Shown in pieces: positions 13,420 through 20,757 of a DNA stretch of 29,687 bases. Source of the DNA: JAKQEM01 sp964391185 (GTDB taxonomy: Bacteria > Patescibacteriota > Gracilibacteria > Peribacterales > Peribacteraceae); assembly GCA_964391185.1 (NCBI GenBank), contig CAYMIX010000012.1, forward strand, positions 1 to 29,687. Reading direction: 5' to 3'. The position numbers and the translations under genes are program-made. Position 1 is the first letter of the stretch, and every line of letters begins with the position of its first letter. The notes below the pieces were generated by a model. It was not told the origin of the DNA, ran no database searches, and was given only the letters and a program-made list of their open reading frames with translations.

Positions 13420-13703
13420 AGCCATACGTTCGTGCAACGACGAAACAATTTCGGAAGGATGTACGAAGATTAGAACGATCAGGGTTCGATCTGAGTAAAC
13501 TCGAACATGTTATCGATTTGCTCGTTGCAGGAGAGATATTGCCGGATATATATCGTGATCACTCTCTCAAGGGGAAGTTGCAGCACACGCGGGAATGTCA
13601 CATCGGGCCGGACTGGTTACTCCGATATGCGAAGGATGACAATGTTCTTGTTCTGCTCTTAATCAGTACCGGCGATCATCGAAGAGTGCTAGGGATAGAG
13701 TAA
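13416..13703 (+). CDS. YafQ-family mRNA interferase toxin
   Basis: The protein has 95 residues, matching the YafQ/RelE fold in length. These toxins cleave mRNA on the ribosome. Residues equivalent to the E. coli YafQ active site are all present: H49 in IYRDHSLKG, H62 in RECHIGPDW, D66 with W67, and H88 in GDHRRVLG. The protein therefore looks catalytically intact. It starts inside the antitoxin stop region. No separate promoter is seen. The stop is 11 nt from the convergent gene at 13715, leaving no room for a terminator of its own. Confidence 0.9.
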   Translation: MKPYVRATTKQFRKDVRRLERSGFDLSKLEHVIDLLVAGEILPDIYRDHSLKGKLQHTRECHIGPDWLLRYAKDDNVLVLLLISTGDHRRVLGIE

Positions 13704-13714
13704 TTCCCGCCCTT

Positions 13715-13990
13715 TCATTCGAGAATAAACCCCTGACCCTGTTGCTGCACTTCGCCTGGTTGAATTCCTGGGATGATATAAAGCAAAGGCTTGAAGAGGA
13801 TGTCCGTTGTCCCGGTAAGGGAAGCAATGCTCCAAAAGAAAATCAGCACAGCGATGATCACCACAAAGTTATACACACCGCCGATTTTCGTCATCCAATC
13901 GGCTTCGCCAATCATCTCTCCCACGCGTTCGCGATACTTGAGCAGGAACAATGAACCGATGATGCCGATGAGGGAGAGGACGATGTTCAT
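13715..13990 (-). CDS. Small two-helix membrane protein
   Basis: The product has 91 residues. Membrane segments lie at about 1-18 (MNIVLSLIGIIGSLFLLK) and 42-60 (FVVIIAVLIFFWSIASLTG), joined by a charged loop (YRERVGEMIGEADWMTKIG). A short hydrophobic stretch and a Gln-rich tail end the protein. It follows trxA by 16 nt and is likely cotranscribed. An AT-rich TTTAAT box just before its ATG could also give a private leaderless transcript. Similar short proteins are common in CPR genomes, but I recognise no family. Confidence 0.72.
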   Translation of the reverse strand: MNIVLSLIGIIGSLFLLKYRERVGEMIGEADWMTKIGGVYNFVVIIAVLIFFWSIASLTGTTDILFKPLLYIIPGIQPGEVQQQGQGFILE

Positions 13991-14006
13991 TAATTATTAA
14001 ATTTTT

Positions 14007-14327
14007 TTAAGCGAGAACTGCGTCGAGCTCTTTCTGCATGTCGGTTTTAGAACGAGCACCGATGAATTGTGATGCAAGCTTGCCATCTTTCATAATGATA
14101 AATGTCGGAATACTCATGACGTTATAGTTGCCTGGCACCGATGTATTTTCATCGACGTTCATCTTCACGATTTTTACTTTGCCTTCGTACTGTTTTTCGA
14201 GCTCGTCCATCACGGGGAGCATTGCCTTGCATGGGCCGCACCATGGCGCCCAGAAATCTACGAGTACAGGAATGCTAGATTTGATGACTTCTGCGTCAAA
14301 GTTGTCGTCGTTCACTTGCTGTGACAT
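14007..14327 (-). CDS. trxA: Thioredoxin
   Basis: The protein has 106 residues, the usual single-domain thioredoxin length. The redox motif W29-C30-G31-P32-C33 sits in VDFWAPWCGPCK, and the cis-proline is P74 in SIPTF. The helix and strand order fits the fold throughout, with FIIMKDGKLASQFIGA forming the last strands. There is no signal peptide, so it is a cytoplasmic disulfide reductant for enzymes such as ribonucleotide reductase. No thioredoxin reductase is in the window. No Shine-Dalgarno is seen. A TACAAT box about 28 nt before the start may be the -10. Confidence 0.96.
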   Translation of the reverse strand: MSQQVNDDNFDAEVIKSSIPVLVDFWAPWCGPCKAMLPVMDELEKQYEGKVKIVKMNVDENTSVPGNYNVMSIPTFIIMKDGKLASQFIGARSKTDMQKELDAVLA

Positions 14328-14402
14328 AAACTGTGTTGGGGAAAATTGAGTAGATATTGTATCTGATCGGGACGGGGGTTACTACATATTGCGACGGTAA
14401 TT

Positions 14403-14450
14403 CGTTAACTCGTTCTTCGTGCTTCGGAGCACGAATCAACGAAGCACGAT
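14403..14450 (-). repeat. Word-type hairpin directly after the pgi stop codon
   Basis: On the minus strand, TCGTGCTTCG starts one base after the TAA stop and pairs with CGAAGCACGA across a loop of about 13 nt. A nested TTCGTGCT-CCGA-AGCACGAA hairpin is an alternative. It is followed by AACGAGTTAACGAA words and no U-tract. Same style as the other 3' spacer repeats. Confidence 0.5.
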
Positions 14451-15734
14451 TTACTCGTTTCTTCCATGCGTCAAAATCTCCTTCGCAATCTTCTTGCTCG
14501 TTTCCACGCCCGGCTGACCATAGGGATCGATGCGATAGAGCTTCCCGAGTAGTACCACTTCCGCAAGCATGCAGTAGAAGAGTTGGCCAAGGTGATACTC
14601 ATCGAGGCGTGTCATGCTAATGGAAAGATGCGGGCGTTTGACCGATGTGAGGCCTTGGCTTGTTCCTTCGTAAAATGCATCTGTCAGTTGGCCGAAGCTC
14701 TTGCCTGCGATGTATGTCCATTCTTCATCAAGGTTCATCGGGACAAACACGTGTGGCTTTTCTACTTCGCGAATAAACATGTGGGAGAACTTGCGTGGTC
14801 CTTGCATCCACTGTTGCAAAAGTGAGTGCTGATCTTGTGTGCCGACAGCCGCCATGGGGATGGGGTTGAAGACTTCGTTCTTACCCAAACTTTCGGCTAC
14901 GAGTTGCTGATTCCAACGTGCGAGAGATTTCAACCTGTGTGAATACGGCATGATCACGCGCAGCGGGTAACCTTTTTTCGTATCTAAAAGGAACTGGGTG
15001 CCAGCGAGCAGCGCTGCTGGGTTCTCTTCCAGTGTTTCATGTTTGCAGAGTTCATCCATATCGGCGGCGCCTTTTACAAATGCATCCACGTCACCTTCGA
15101 GCAGTGCGAGTGGAAGGAGTCCCACTGGCGTAAATATCGAATATCGTCCGCCGACATCGCGTGGGATGGGCAAAATTTCGATACCTTTATCGACACTGAA
15201 GTCGCGCAAGTATCCTTGTTGTGGGTCTGTGAGGGCAATGACACGGCTGGCTGCCCGGCTACCTCGTGCCTTGAGGAGCGCTTCCCAATACAAGAAAAAT
15301 GCGCTCATGGTTTCGAGTGTCTCGCCTGATTTGCTCGCAACAACAACAAGTGTTTGTTTCCAGTCGATGATCTCGATGTACAGCTGAAGTAGTGCTGGAT
15401 CGATGGTATCGACGATAACAAACTCAACCGTTTGCGGCGTTTCGAATACTTCTTGAATAACTCGTGGTCCCAATCCCGATCCGCCGATACCGATCCACAC
15501 GACTGTCTGGATACGTTCTTTCTTCACGCGCTTGGCGATCTCCTTCACGGTGTTGATGATCATGTCGTTCTCGATATCGAGCGTCCAGGCATGCTGGCCC
15601 GCACTGCATTCAGCATTCCACTCATTCACGATGCGCTTCATCGACGTGCGCAGACCCATGATGTCTTGGTCGGCGATGCCGTGCGACGGTGTGATGGTCT
15701 TTGCTAATGCTCCGGTAATATCGATTGTTAACAT
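14451..15734 (-). CDS. pgi: Glucose-6-phosphate isomerase
   Basis: The enzyme has 427 residues and interconverts glucose 6-phosphate and fructose 6-phosphate in central carbon metabolism. Visible family motifs are WIGIGGSGLGPR (about 80-91) and the phosphate-binding SKSGETLETM (about 134-143). Signature DVGGRYSIFTPVG lies at about 193-205, TQDQHSLLQ at about 299-307, and the C-terminal signature YGQPGVETSKK with the catalytic region at about 409-419. It is shorter than the 550-residue E. coli enzyme and fits the compact Bacillus-like form. With the PfkB-family kinase it may feed glycolysis or polysaccharide synthesis. There is no Shine-Dalgarno; the gene follows ruvA across a word-repeat hairpin and may be read from the same transcript. 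Confidence 0.95.
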   Translation of the reverse strand: MLTIDITGALAKTITPSHGIADQDIMGLRTSMKRIVNEWNAECSAGQHAWTLDIENDMIINTVKEIAKRVKKERIQTVVWIGIGGSGLGPRVIQEVFETPQTVEFVIVDTIDPALLQLYIEIIDWKQTLVVVASKSGETLETMSAFFLYWEALLKARGSRAASRVIALTDPQQGYLRDFSVDKGIEILPIPRDVGGRYSIFTPVGLLPLALLEGDVDAFVKGAADMDELCKHETLEENPAALLAGTQFLLDTKKGYPLRVIMPYSHRLKSLARWNQQLVAESLGKNEVFNPIPMAAVGTQDQHSLLQQWMQGPRKFSHMFIREVEKPHVFVPMNLDEEWTYIAGKSFGQLTDAFYEGTSQGLTSVKRPHLSISMTRLDEYHLGQLFYCMLAEVVLLGKLYRIDPYGQPGVETSKKIAKEILTHGRNE

Positions 15735-15757
15735 AGGACGGGGAGGGGCAGGTTTTT

Positions 15758-15839
15758 GGTTACTAGTTTCTAGTTTCTGGTTAGCAGAGAGTTGATAGAG
15801 AAGGGGGTAAAGATAACTAACAACTAAAAACTAGCAACT
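15758..15839 (-). repeat. 26-bp imperfect hairpin of CTAGTTT words overlapping the ruvA stop codon
   Basis: Arms 15814-15839 and 15758-15783 pair at about 23 of 26 positions in minus-strand RNA, three of them G-U. In plus-strand RNA those would be A-C mismatches. The 5' arm begins within the TAG stop of ruvA. Both arms iterate AGTTT/CTAGTT words. A 30-nt loop contains TACCCCCTTCTC. No U-tract follows. Confidence 0.6.
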
Positions 15840-16416
15840 ATAAACTCCTCAGAGCAGCGGTAACTCTTTCTTCGGTTGTCTCGAGGTCAGTAGGCAAGGC
15901 ATCGAGCACACGCAAAATATCCTGCGTTGAGAACCCCAATTGTGACAATGCTGCGACCGTATCTTCGTCGTATTTTGCTCCAAGCGGGTTCGAGTTCGTG
16001 CCCATGAATATCTGCGGTTCACGTTCTGCGAGAGAGCTGAGTTCGACGAGTAATTTTTCCGCTGATTTTCGTCCGATTCCTTTGATGGTGGTGAGCAGTG
16101 CAGGGTCTTTGCGTTGCACAGCTGTCGCGAGGATATCGCGTGGAACACCACAGAGTTCCAGGCCCATGCGAGGACCAATACCGTTTATATCGATCAATTT
16201 TTCAAACATCATCCGTGTGCCATCTTCCAAGAATCCATACAGGTCCAAACGATCTTCACGAACATACGTAGAAACAAATACCTGAATGTTCGCGCTTTCC
16301 AGGACAGAATCCCAATCGTTGATAGGCATGCGGATGCGATAGCCGACTCCGTGCACATCGACGGTCGCTTCGCCTGGTGCCCCCTTGCCGATGATGCCCC
16401 GCAAGTGTGCGATCAT
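15838..16416 (-). CDS. ruvA: Holliday junction DNA helicase subunit RuvA
   Basis: The protein has 192 residues from the ATG at 16416 (MIAHLRGII), the standard RuvA start; the longer frame adds nine residues with no support. Domain I is an OB fold (VDVHGVGYRIRMP; STYVREDRLDLYGF). Domain II contains two helix-hairpin-helix motifs (INGIGPRMGLELC; IKGIGRKSAEKLLVEL) that grip the junction. Domain III, which contacts RuvB, is the C-terminal VAALSQLGFSTQDILRVLDAL. RuvA tetramers load RuvB for branch migration. A TATTCT box 9 nt before the ATG suggests a leaderless transcript. ruvB and ruvC are not nearby. Confidence 0.95.
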   Translation of the reverse strand: MIAHLRGIIGKGAPGEATVDVHGVGYRIRMPINDWDSVLESANIQVFVSTYVREDRLDLYGFLEDGTRMMFEKLIDINGIGPRMGLELCGVPRDILATAVQRKDPALLTTIKGIGRKSAEKLLVELSSLAEREPQIFMGTNSNPLGAKYDEDTVAALSQLGFSTQDILRVLDALPTDLETTEERVTAALRSL

Positions 16417-16493
16417 GCTCGATGGAGAATAGCAAAGTTTCAACCATCAAATGCTATACATACCTTGAGAGTTCTGGCGGGGTGTATTGGCAC

Positions 16494-16522
16494 TTCTCAA
16501 AAGGGGCGTTTTGCGCTATAAT
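16494..16522 (+). promoter_or_regulatory. Promoter of the M23 peptidase gene
   Basis: TTCTCA (16494-16499), 17-bp spacer, perfect TATAAT (16517-16522), then 8 nt to the ATG at 16531. The predicted transcript begins at or within a few nt of the ATG, so the AAAGGG between them would not act as a normal Shine-Dalgarno. Confidence 0.65.
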
Positions 16523-16530
16523 AAAGGGAA

Positions 16531-17754
16531 ATGCACACCCTTAACCGGATACTCACTGCGCTGGTGTTATTGGTCATTATGGTGCCTCCGGCAACCTTCG
16601 CTTTGGTGTCCCTTGGCGAGAAAGAAGAAGCACAAACAGAACTTAAAAATGCTATCGGTGCGGCGGTGAGCAAATACCAGCAGCGTTCCGGTGTGCAGAA
16701 TGCAAAATCGAAGAACGAAAAGATTCTCGCAGAAGAGGGTGGAAAGATTTCATCTCTTTTATCGCGCCGTCGCACTATTCGTTTAGCTCTCGCAAAGCAG
16801 CACCGCATCATCAACGCAATTGGTGCCAAGTACGATATGAAGATCGAATCTAAAGAGGTTATTACAAGCATGATCAATGTAGAAAAGCGCCGCATCTCAC
16901 GCATCGTGAAAGATCAGTACCTGCGAAAGATTGGTTTAAATTTCTCTGACCCTCGCGATGTTGTTTTGTACATGATGTTCCATGCTGCTGCGGACCAGAG
17001 CACAGACATTGTGGAAGAAGCTCAGACTGATTTCTTGCATGATCTCATCGCAGCCGAACGCTGGATGTCGATGCGCGAAGAAGCCCAAACTGTGTACGAC
17101 AAACTTCTCGGTGAGCAGCGCACAGCAGAACAGAAGTATGAACAGGCTGCAGACAATATCGAACGTAGCACGGAGCAGCTCGAAGAAATTAAACGCATCA
17201 CTGAAGAAGTACACAACCAAGTGCTCAAGATGCAGGGAGAACTCGCTCGCATCGATGCGCGTCTGAAAGCTAAAGCCGAACGCACGCTCATCGAAAAAGG
17301 ACTGCTCGATCCAAAAAATGCAGGCAAGACTGATGGCGCTATCTTCAAGCCACAGTTCAATTGGCCAGTGTATGGCCGCCGCACTGCAGGATTCAAAAAT
17401 GCTGAATACGTACAATTCTTCGGTGTTCCTCACTACGGTCAGGACATTGCGATCGACCAAGGTTCACCGGTGTATGCAGCAGCCGAGGGAGTCGTCTTCT
17501 TGGTGCGCGACGGTGGAAAGACGGGTTACTCGTATATTCTGATTGGTCATCGTGGTGGCTACGCAACGCTCTACGGACACGTTTCGGAGGCGCTTGTGAC
17601 TGCAGGCCAGGAAGTTGCACTCGGCGCTCCTATCGCGCTCAGCGGAGGAAAGCCAGGTACGCACGGCGCTGGTCCTATGACAACCGGTCCGCACCTTCAC
17701 TTCGAAGTCATTCACGCGGGGGTGAATATCGATCCGATGACGGTGCTTCCGTGA
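16531..17754 (+). CDS. Secreted M23-family peptidoglycan endopeptidase with coiled-coil (EnvC/NlpD-like)
   Basis: The protein has 407 residues. A signal peptide or anchor occupies 1-28 (ILTALVLLVIMVPPATFALVS). A long heptad-rich coiled coil runs to about residue 255 (EQKYEQAADNIERSTEQLEE). The C-terminal LytM/M23 domain follows, with zinc ligands H301 and D305 (HYGQD) and H390 (HLH), and catalytic H350 (YGH) and H388. All key residues are present, so it should be an active peptidase cleaving peptidoglycan cross-links, probably during division or daughter-cell separation as EnvC-type proteins do. EnvC homologues often lack these residues and only activate amidases; this one keeps them. It is convergent with queA across a 92-nt inverted repeat. 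Confidence 0.92.
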   Translation: MHTLNRILTALVLLVIMVPPATFALVSLGEKEEAQTELKNAIGAAVSKYQQRSGVQNAKSKNEKILAEEGGKISSLLSRRRTIRLALAKQHRIINAIGAKYDMKIESKEVITSMINVEKRRISRIVKDQYLRKIGLNFSDPRDVVLYMMFHAAADQSTDIVEEAQTDFLHDLIAAERWMSMREEAQTVYDKLLGEQRTAEQKYEQAADNIERSTEQLEEIKRITEEVHNQVLKMQGELARIDARLKAKAERTLIEKGLLDPKNAGKTDGAIFKPQFNWPVYGRRTAGFKNAEYVQFFGVPHYGQDIAIDQGSPVYAAAEGVVFLVRDGGKTGYSYILIGHRGGYATLYGHVSEALVTAGQEVALGAPIALSGGKPGTHGAGPMTTGPHLHFEVIHAGVNIDPMTVLP

Positions 17755-17843
17755 GGATTCAGAGGAGTCAAAGGAATCAGAAGAATCAGAGGAACGTTCA
17801 TTCTTCTGAATCCTCTGCATCGTCTGATTCTTCTGAATCCTCA
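17752..17843. repeat. 92-nt inverted repeat spanning both convergent stop codons (M23 gene and queA)
   Basis: Each end is the identical 12-mer TGAGGATTCAGA, whose first three bases are the stop codon of the adjoining gene: TGA at 17752-17754 for the peptidase and 17843-17841 for queA. The interior iterates GAATCAGAA-type 9-nt words. In plus-strand RNA the arms pair at about 34 of 40 positions, the first 16 consecutively with two G-U. There is no U-tract. It probably acts as a bidirectional transcription terminator or 3' stability element. Confidence 0.65.
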
Positions 17844-18890
17844 GACAATGAGCATTCCATCCCCAAAGCTAAAGAGTCTGAATCGTTTCTCGATTGCTTG
17901 AGCGTATAAGTCCAACAATTTCTCGCGCCCCACAAATGCCGACACGAGCATCAGCAGACTTGATTTCGGCACGTGGAAATTGGTGATGAGTCCGCTGACG
18001 AATTCCAATTTGTCATGTTCATCGATGAAGATACTTGTGATGCCGGAGAGATTACTCAGGTGTCCCATCACAGAAGCAGATTCAAGCGTTCGCACGGCTG
18101 TCGTTCCGACTGCAATAATCGGACGCCCCTCCTTCTTCGCTTTGTTCAAAAATGCAGCGGTATCAGGATCTATTTCGAATACTTCTTCGTGAAGTTTTTT
18201 ATTCCTCATATGTTCTTCCGTGAGCGGCGCAAATGTTCCCAGGTTCACGTGGAGTGTCACGGTCGTCAGGTCACAGCCGTGATCTTTTATCTTCTGCAGT
18301 AGCTCCGGCGTGAAGTGCAGTCCTGCTGTTGGTGCTGCGACGGAGCCTGGATCGCGCGCGAACACTGTCTGATATTCTTCGCGGCGTTCGTCTTCCGTCA
18401 TCGGAGAATTTTTGATGTACGGTGGTAGGGGAGTTTCGCCGTAGGCGTCGAGTAATTTCGGAAAGTTATCTATAGGGAACGATGTCTTAAGGATCGCGTA
18501 TTTTCCATCGCGCTGTTCGACGACAAAGTAGTGCCCGTCGCGCCAGATTAATTTATCTCCTGCGCGCATCATCCCCGAAGCCATCACGCGAAGTTGGCGT
18601 TGATGTAATCCGATGTATAACGCTTCGATTTCTCCACCGGTAATTTTCCTGAGGTGAAAGCGAGCGGGGATTACCTTTGTTTGATTGAGAACGAGGACTG
18701 CATTCTTCGGCAGATAGTTCGTGATGTTCGCAAACACGTCAAAGGTAGGGGCGTTGCATGCAACGCCCGTACAATTGCGGTCATATATCAATAATCGTGC
18801 GCTATCACGTGGATGCGCTGGCTCACGGGCAATCAGTTCCGGTGGGAACGGATAATCAAACGGAGCCAATAGTTCCTCAAGTGTCTGCAT
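17841..18890 (-). CDS. queA: S-adenosylmethionine:tRNA ribosyltransferase-isomerase
   Basis: QueA transfers the ribosyl part of SAM to preQ1-modified tRNA, giving epoxyqueuosine. The protein has 349 residues, the normal length. Family blocks are FDYPFPPELIAREPAHPRDSARLL at the start, LVLNQTKVIPARF, FARDPGSVAAPTAGLHFTPELL, VTLHVNLGTFAPL, IIAVGTTAVRTLES, and FHVPKSSLLMLVSAF with the C-terminal FSFGDGMLIV. The loop after LLIYDR reads NCTGVACNAPTF and is encoded by a palindromic repeat (18745-18772). The usual TGEV-type loop there is only about two residues shorter. It starts 2 nt after rsmI, so the two are cotranscribed. No tgt or queG is in the window. Confidence 0.95.
   Translation of the reverse strand: MQTLEELLAPFDYPFPPELIAREPAHPRDSARLLIYDRNCTGVACNAPTFDVFANITNYLPKNAVLVLNQTKVIPARFHLRKITGGEIEALYIGLHQRQLRVMASGMMRAGDKLIWRDGHYFVVEQRDGKYAILKTSFPIDNFPKLLDAYGETPLPPYIKNSPMTEDERREEYQTVFARDPGSVAAPTAGLHFTPELLQKIKDHGCDLTTVTLHVNLGTFAPLTEEHMRNKKLHEEVFEIDPDTAAFLNKAKKEGRPIIAVGTTAVRTLESASVMGHLSNLSGITSIFIDEHDKLEFVSGLITNFHVPKSSLLMLVSAFVGREKLLDLYAQAIEKRFRLFSFGDGMLIV
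18745..18772. repeat. Dispersed-type palindrome inside the queA coding sequence
   Basis: A perfect 20-bp palindrome (18749-18768, centre TGCATGCA) extends to 28 bp with one mismatched pair. The outer sequence GTAGGGGCGT...ACGCCCGTAC is shared with the palindrome at 28822-28856, which has a different centre. It is in frame and encodes part of a variable surface loop (CTGVACNAPT). Confidence 0.75.
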
Positions 18891-18892
18891 CG

Positions 18893-19570
18893 TTAGATAT
18901 TGTACGCTCCAATCACAATAACAAACTCACCTTTTTTCGTAATACTTGCGGCAACCTTCGGAAGTTGATCAACAGATGTGTTCACGATCTCTTCATGCAT
19001 CTTCGTTAATTCTCGGCAGATCACAACGGGGCGATTAGGTTGCGAGGCCAACGCTTCGTGGAGTTCCATCAAAGTTTTTTCGATGCGATGAACGGATTCA
19101 TAAAAGACAATCGTGTGTTCGGTTTCGGCGAATCCTGCGATCATGCGCTTGCGTCCTTTCTTAAGTGGAAGGAATCCGAAGTACACAAAGTGATTGATCG
19201 GAAGGCCCGAAGCAGAGAGAGCAGCGAGAAATGCAGAGGCGCCGGGGATTACTTCTATTTTGATTCCTTCTGCACGACATTTACTGACGAGTGCGTAGCC
19301 AGGGTCCGAAATTCCCGGCGTTCCTGCGTCGCTACACAGAGCCATGTGTTCACCTTTTTTGAGTCGTTCAATAATCCAATTAATTTTCCCATCATCGGTA
19401 TAGCCATGAAGGCTAACGAGTTCTTTCTTTGGAAGTTCGAGCTGGTGAAGTAATCCACCGGTCACACGCGTGTCTTCACAGATGATGGCCTGCACGGTCG
19501 AGAGAGTCTCGATGCCGCGCTTGGTGATATCACCTAGATTTCCAATCGGTGTTGCGACAATGGATAACAT
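18893..19570 (-). CDS. rsmI: 16S rRNA (cytidine-1402 2'-O)-methyltransferase
   Basis: RsmI methylates the ribose of C1402 in the decoding centre using SAM. The tetrapyrrole-methylase fold is evident: LSIVATPIGNLGDITKRG at the start, ICEDTRVTGGLL, LVSLHGYTDD, the SAM-loop ALCSDAGTPGISDPGY (about 78-92), VIPGASAFLAALSASGLP, and VFYESVHRIEKTL with VICRELTKMHEEI. At 225 residues it stops right after the catalytic domain and lacks the C-terminal extension of the 280-residue E. coli protein, as in other reduced genomes. It sits 2 nt upstream of queA; both gene products modify the translation machinery. A TTAACT box 7 nt before the ATG could support a leaderless start. Confidence 0.95.
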   Translation of the reverse strand: MLSIVATPIGNLGDITKRGIETLSTVQAIICEDTRVTGGLLHQLELPKKELVSLHGYTDDGKINWIIERLKKGEHMALCSDAGTPGISDPGYALVSKCRAEGIKIEVIPGASAFLAALSASGLPINHFVYFGFLPLKKGRKRMIAGFAETEHTIVFYESVHRIEKTLMELHEALASQPNRPVVICRELTKMHEEIVNTSVDQLPKVAASITKKGEFVIVIGAYNI

Positions 19571-19617
19571 TAGAATGAGTTAAGAGAAGAGAAGTGTGCA
19601 TCGATTGGAAAATGCCT

Positions 19618-19637
19618 GCCCTGAGCGCACGAAGGGT
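19618..19637. repeat. REP-like palindrome CCCTGAGCGCACGAAGGG
   Basis: CCCT and AGGG arms enclose GAGCGCACGA. The text matches the CCTGAGCTCGACGAAGG hairpin at 25568-25592 except for small differences, so both appear to be copies of one dispersed element. It lies 16 nt after the stop of the 19653-20612 gene. Confidence 0.5.
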
Positions 19638-19652
19638 CGATGGGAGTGGCGA

Positions 19653-20612
19653 CTATTGAGAGTATGGAGCTTCCATCGGAAGAGATAACACTTTTTCAGC
19701 ATACGGGAAAAGTACTTTACTTGCAGCTGCCATAACGCGACTGTGAAGCATTCCGAATATCGGGCGGCCCGGACAGCCTATTCGTACTTCATCAATGATA
19801 ATTTCATCATTCTTGATAGATTCGAGAATTTTTGCTCTCGCCGGTCCTATGATTCGCGGATGCAATTGCATATGCATGCTCTTATCGAGTGTAAAAGCCC
19901 ACGGATCGAATCCTGGCCAGTCCATTGGAGGTTTGGAGTATGTATTCTTTTGTCGTAGCGCCCATGAAATTCCTGCTTCAAATACGTCTTCATTCGAAGA
20001 AGAGTATGAATTCATCAAGGGGAGTGTCGACATTCCAATATGCTCCCATTCGCCGGGGCTGATGGCAGTGCCGGTCCACTGTTGATAAAGCGTTGGTGTG
20101 CAGCACAAAAGCGCATATACATTGTAGATTGTGTTATTGATGCCAAAGAGCAGAACGTTGCGCAGTGCGATACTATGGTGTTGTTTTTCGGGGACGGAAG
20201 CATGCCGCTTCTGTATTTCTCCACTGTCATTTGATCTGCGGTCTTTTATTCTGCTCCAGTGCATCGCTTTTAACGTATCGTATTCAGTTTTCAGAGTGGG
20301 ATCAGTTATGTTTTCCTGGGCAATAGTTTTTTCAACCAAATCCCAGACGGGCTTCATTGCGCAGAAGCGCAACTGTGCGAGGAGTGAACGGACATCATTC
20401 GCTTGATGCACAATGGTTTTAGTTTGCGCAATCTCGGCATCAGTCACTGCGAAATGCGGGTCAGTTTCTATCTGAGAAAATATCTTCATAAACCGTGCAA
20501 AACGTTCAGCTGTTTTCTGTTTATCTGCGACACCGTCCCTCTTTTGTATATCAGTTGGCAGGCCATCATGAATTGCGTCAATTATTTGCCGTGAGGTCAT
20601 TTCTGTGCCCAT
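19653..20612 (-). CDS. Orphan hypothetical protein
   Basis: The product has 319 residues from the ATG at 20612 (MGTEMTSRQIIDAIHDGL). The longer frame is rejected because its first 34 residues are AT-rich and contain the promoter. No signal peptide or catalytic motif is recognised. The sequence is mostly helical and soluble, with a central hydrophobic stretch (NVLLFGINNTIYNVYALLCC) and a C-terminal region rich in Pro/Gly turns (PPMDWPGFDPWAFTLDKS; RIGCPGRPIFGML). It is divergent from gyrA with 145 nt between the starts. The base composition is ordinary for the window. I cannot assign a function. Confidence 0.72.
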   Translation of the reverse strand: MGTEMTSRQIIDAIHDGLPTDIQKRDGVADKQKTAERFARFMKIFSQIETDPHFAVTDAEIAQTKTIVHQANDVRSLLAQLRFCAMKPVWDLVEKTIAQENITDPTLKTEYDTLKAMHWSRIKDRRSNDSGEIQKRHASVPEKQHHSIALRNVLLFGINNTIYNVYALLCCTPTLYQQWTGTAISPGEWEHIGMSTLPLMNSYSSSNEDVFEAGISWALRQKNTYSKPPMDWPGFDPWAFTLDKSMHMQLHPRIIGPARAKILESIKNDEIIIDEVRIGCPGRPIFGMLHSRVMAAASKVLFPYAEKVLSLPMEAPYSQ

Positions 20613-20619
20613 CGGATGT

Positions 20620-20648
20620 ATTTTAATGTTAATAAAAACATAAATCAA
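20620..20648 (-). promoter_or_regulatory. Promoter of the orphan at 19653-20612
   Basis: Minus strand TTGATT (20648-20643), 17-bp spacer, TAAAAT (20625-20620), then 7 nt to the ATG. Predicts an essentially leaderless transcript and fixes the start codon. Confidence 0.6.
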
Positions 20649-20698
20649 TTTATTTGCAAGTATATAGTCAAATAGGAGAGGTTTCCTGATGCAGATCG

Positions 20699-20727
20699 TT
20701 GTTTGGAATTGCACATTCCTCTATTAT
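20699..20727 (+). promoter_or_regulatory. gyrA promoter with inverted repeat in the spacer
   Basis: TTGTTT (20699-20704), 17-bp spacer, TATTAT (20722-20727). The spacer holds GGAAT-TGCAC-ATTCC (20705-20719), a perfect 5-bp-arm inverted repeat that could be an operator. The leader to the ATG at 20758 would be about 24 nt and has no Shine-Dalgarno. Confidence 0.5.
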
Positions 20728-20757
20728 CGGACGCGAACCCCAACCCCTATTTTTCTT

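Noticed and set aside
17755..17840. Reading the 3' repeat as coding an acidic ED-S-EE tail in a shifted frame of both genes
   Set aside because: Neither gene is in that frame; both have clear TGA stops after complete family C-termini. The acid-rich reading follows from the GAATCAGAA words.
20689..20757. N-terminal extension of GyrA from an upstream ATG
   Set aside because: It would start before the gyrA -35 and -10, and the extra 23 residues are not family-like.
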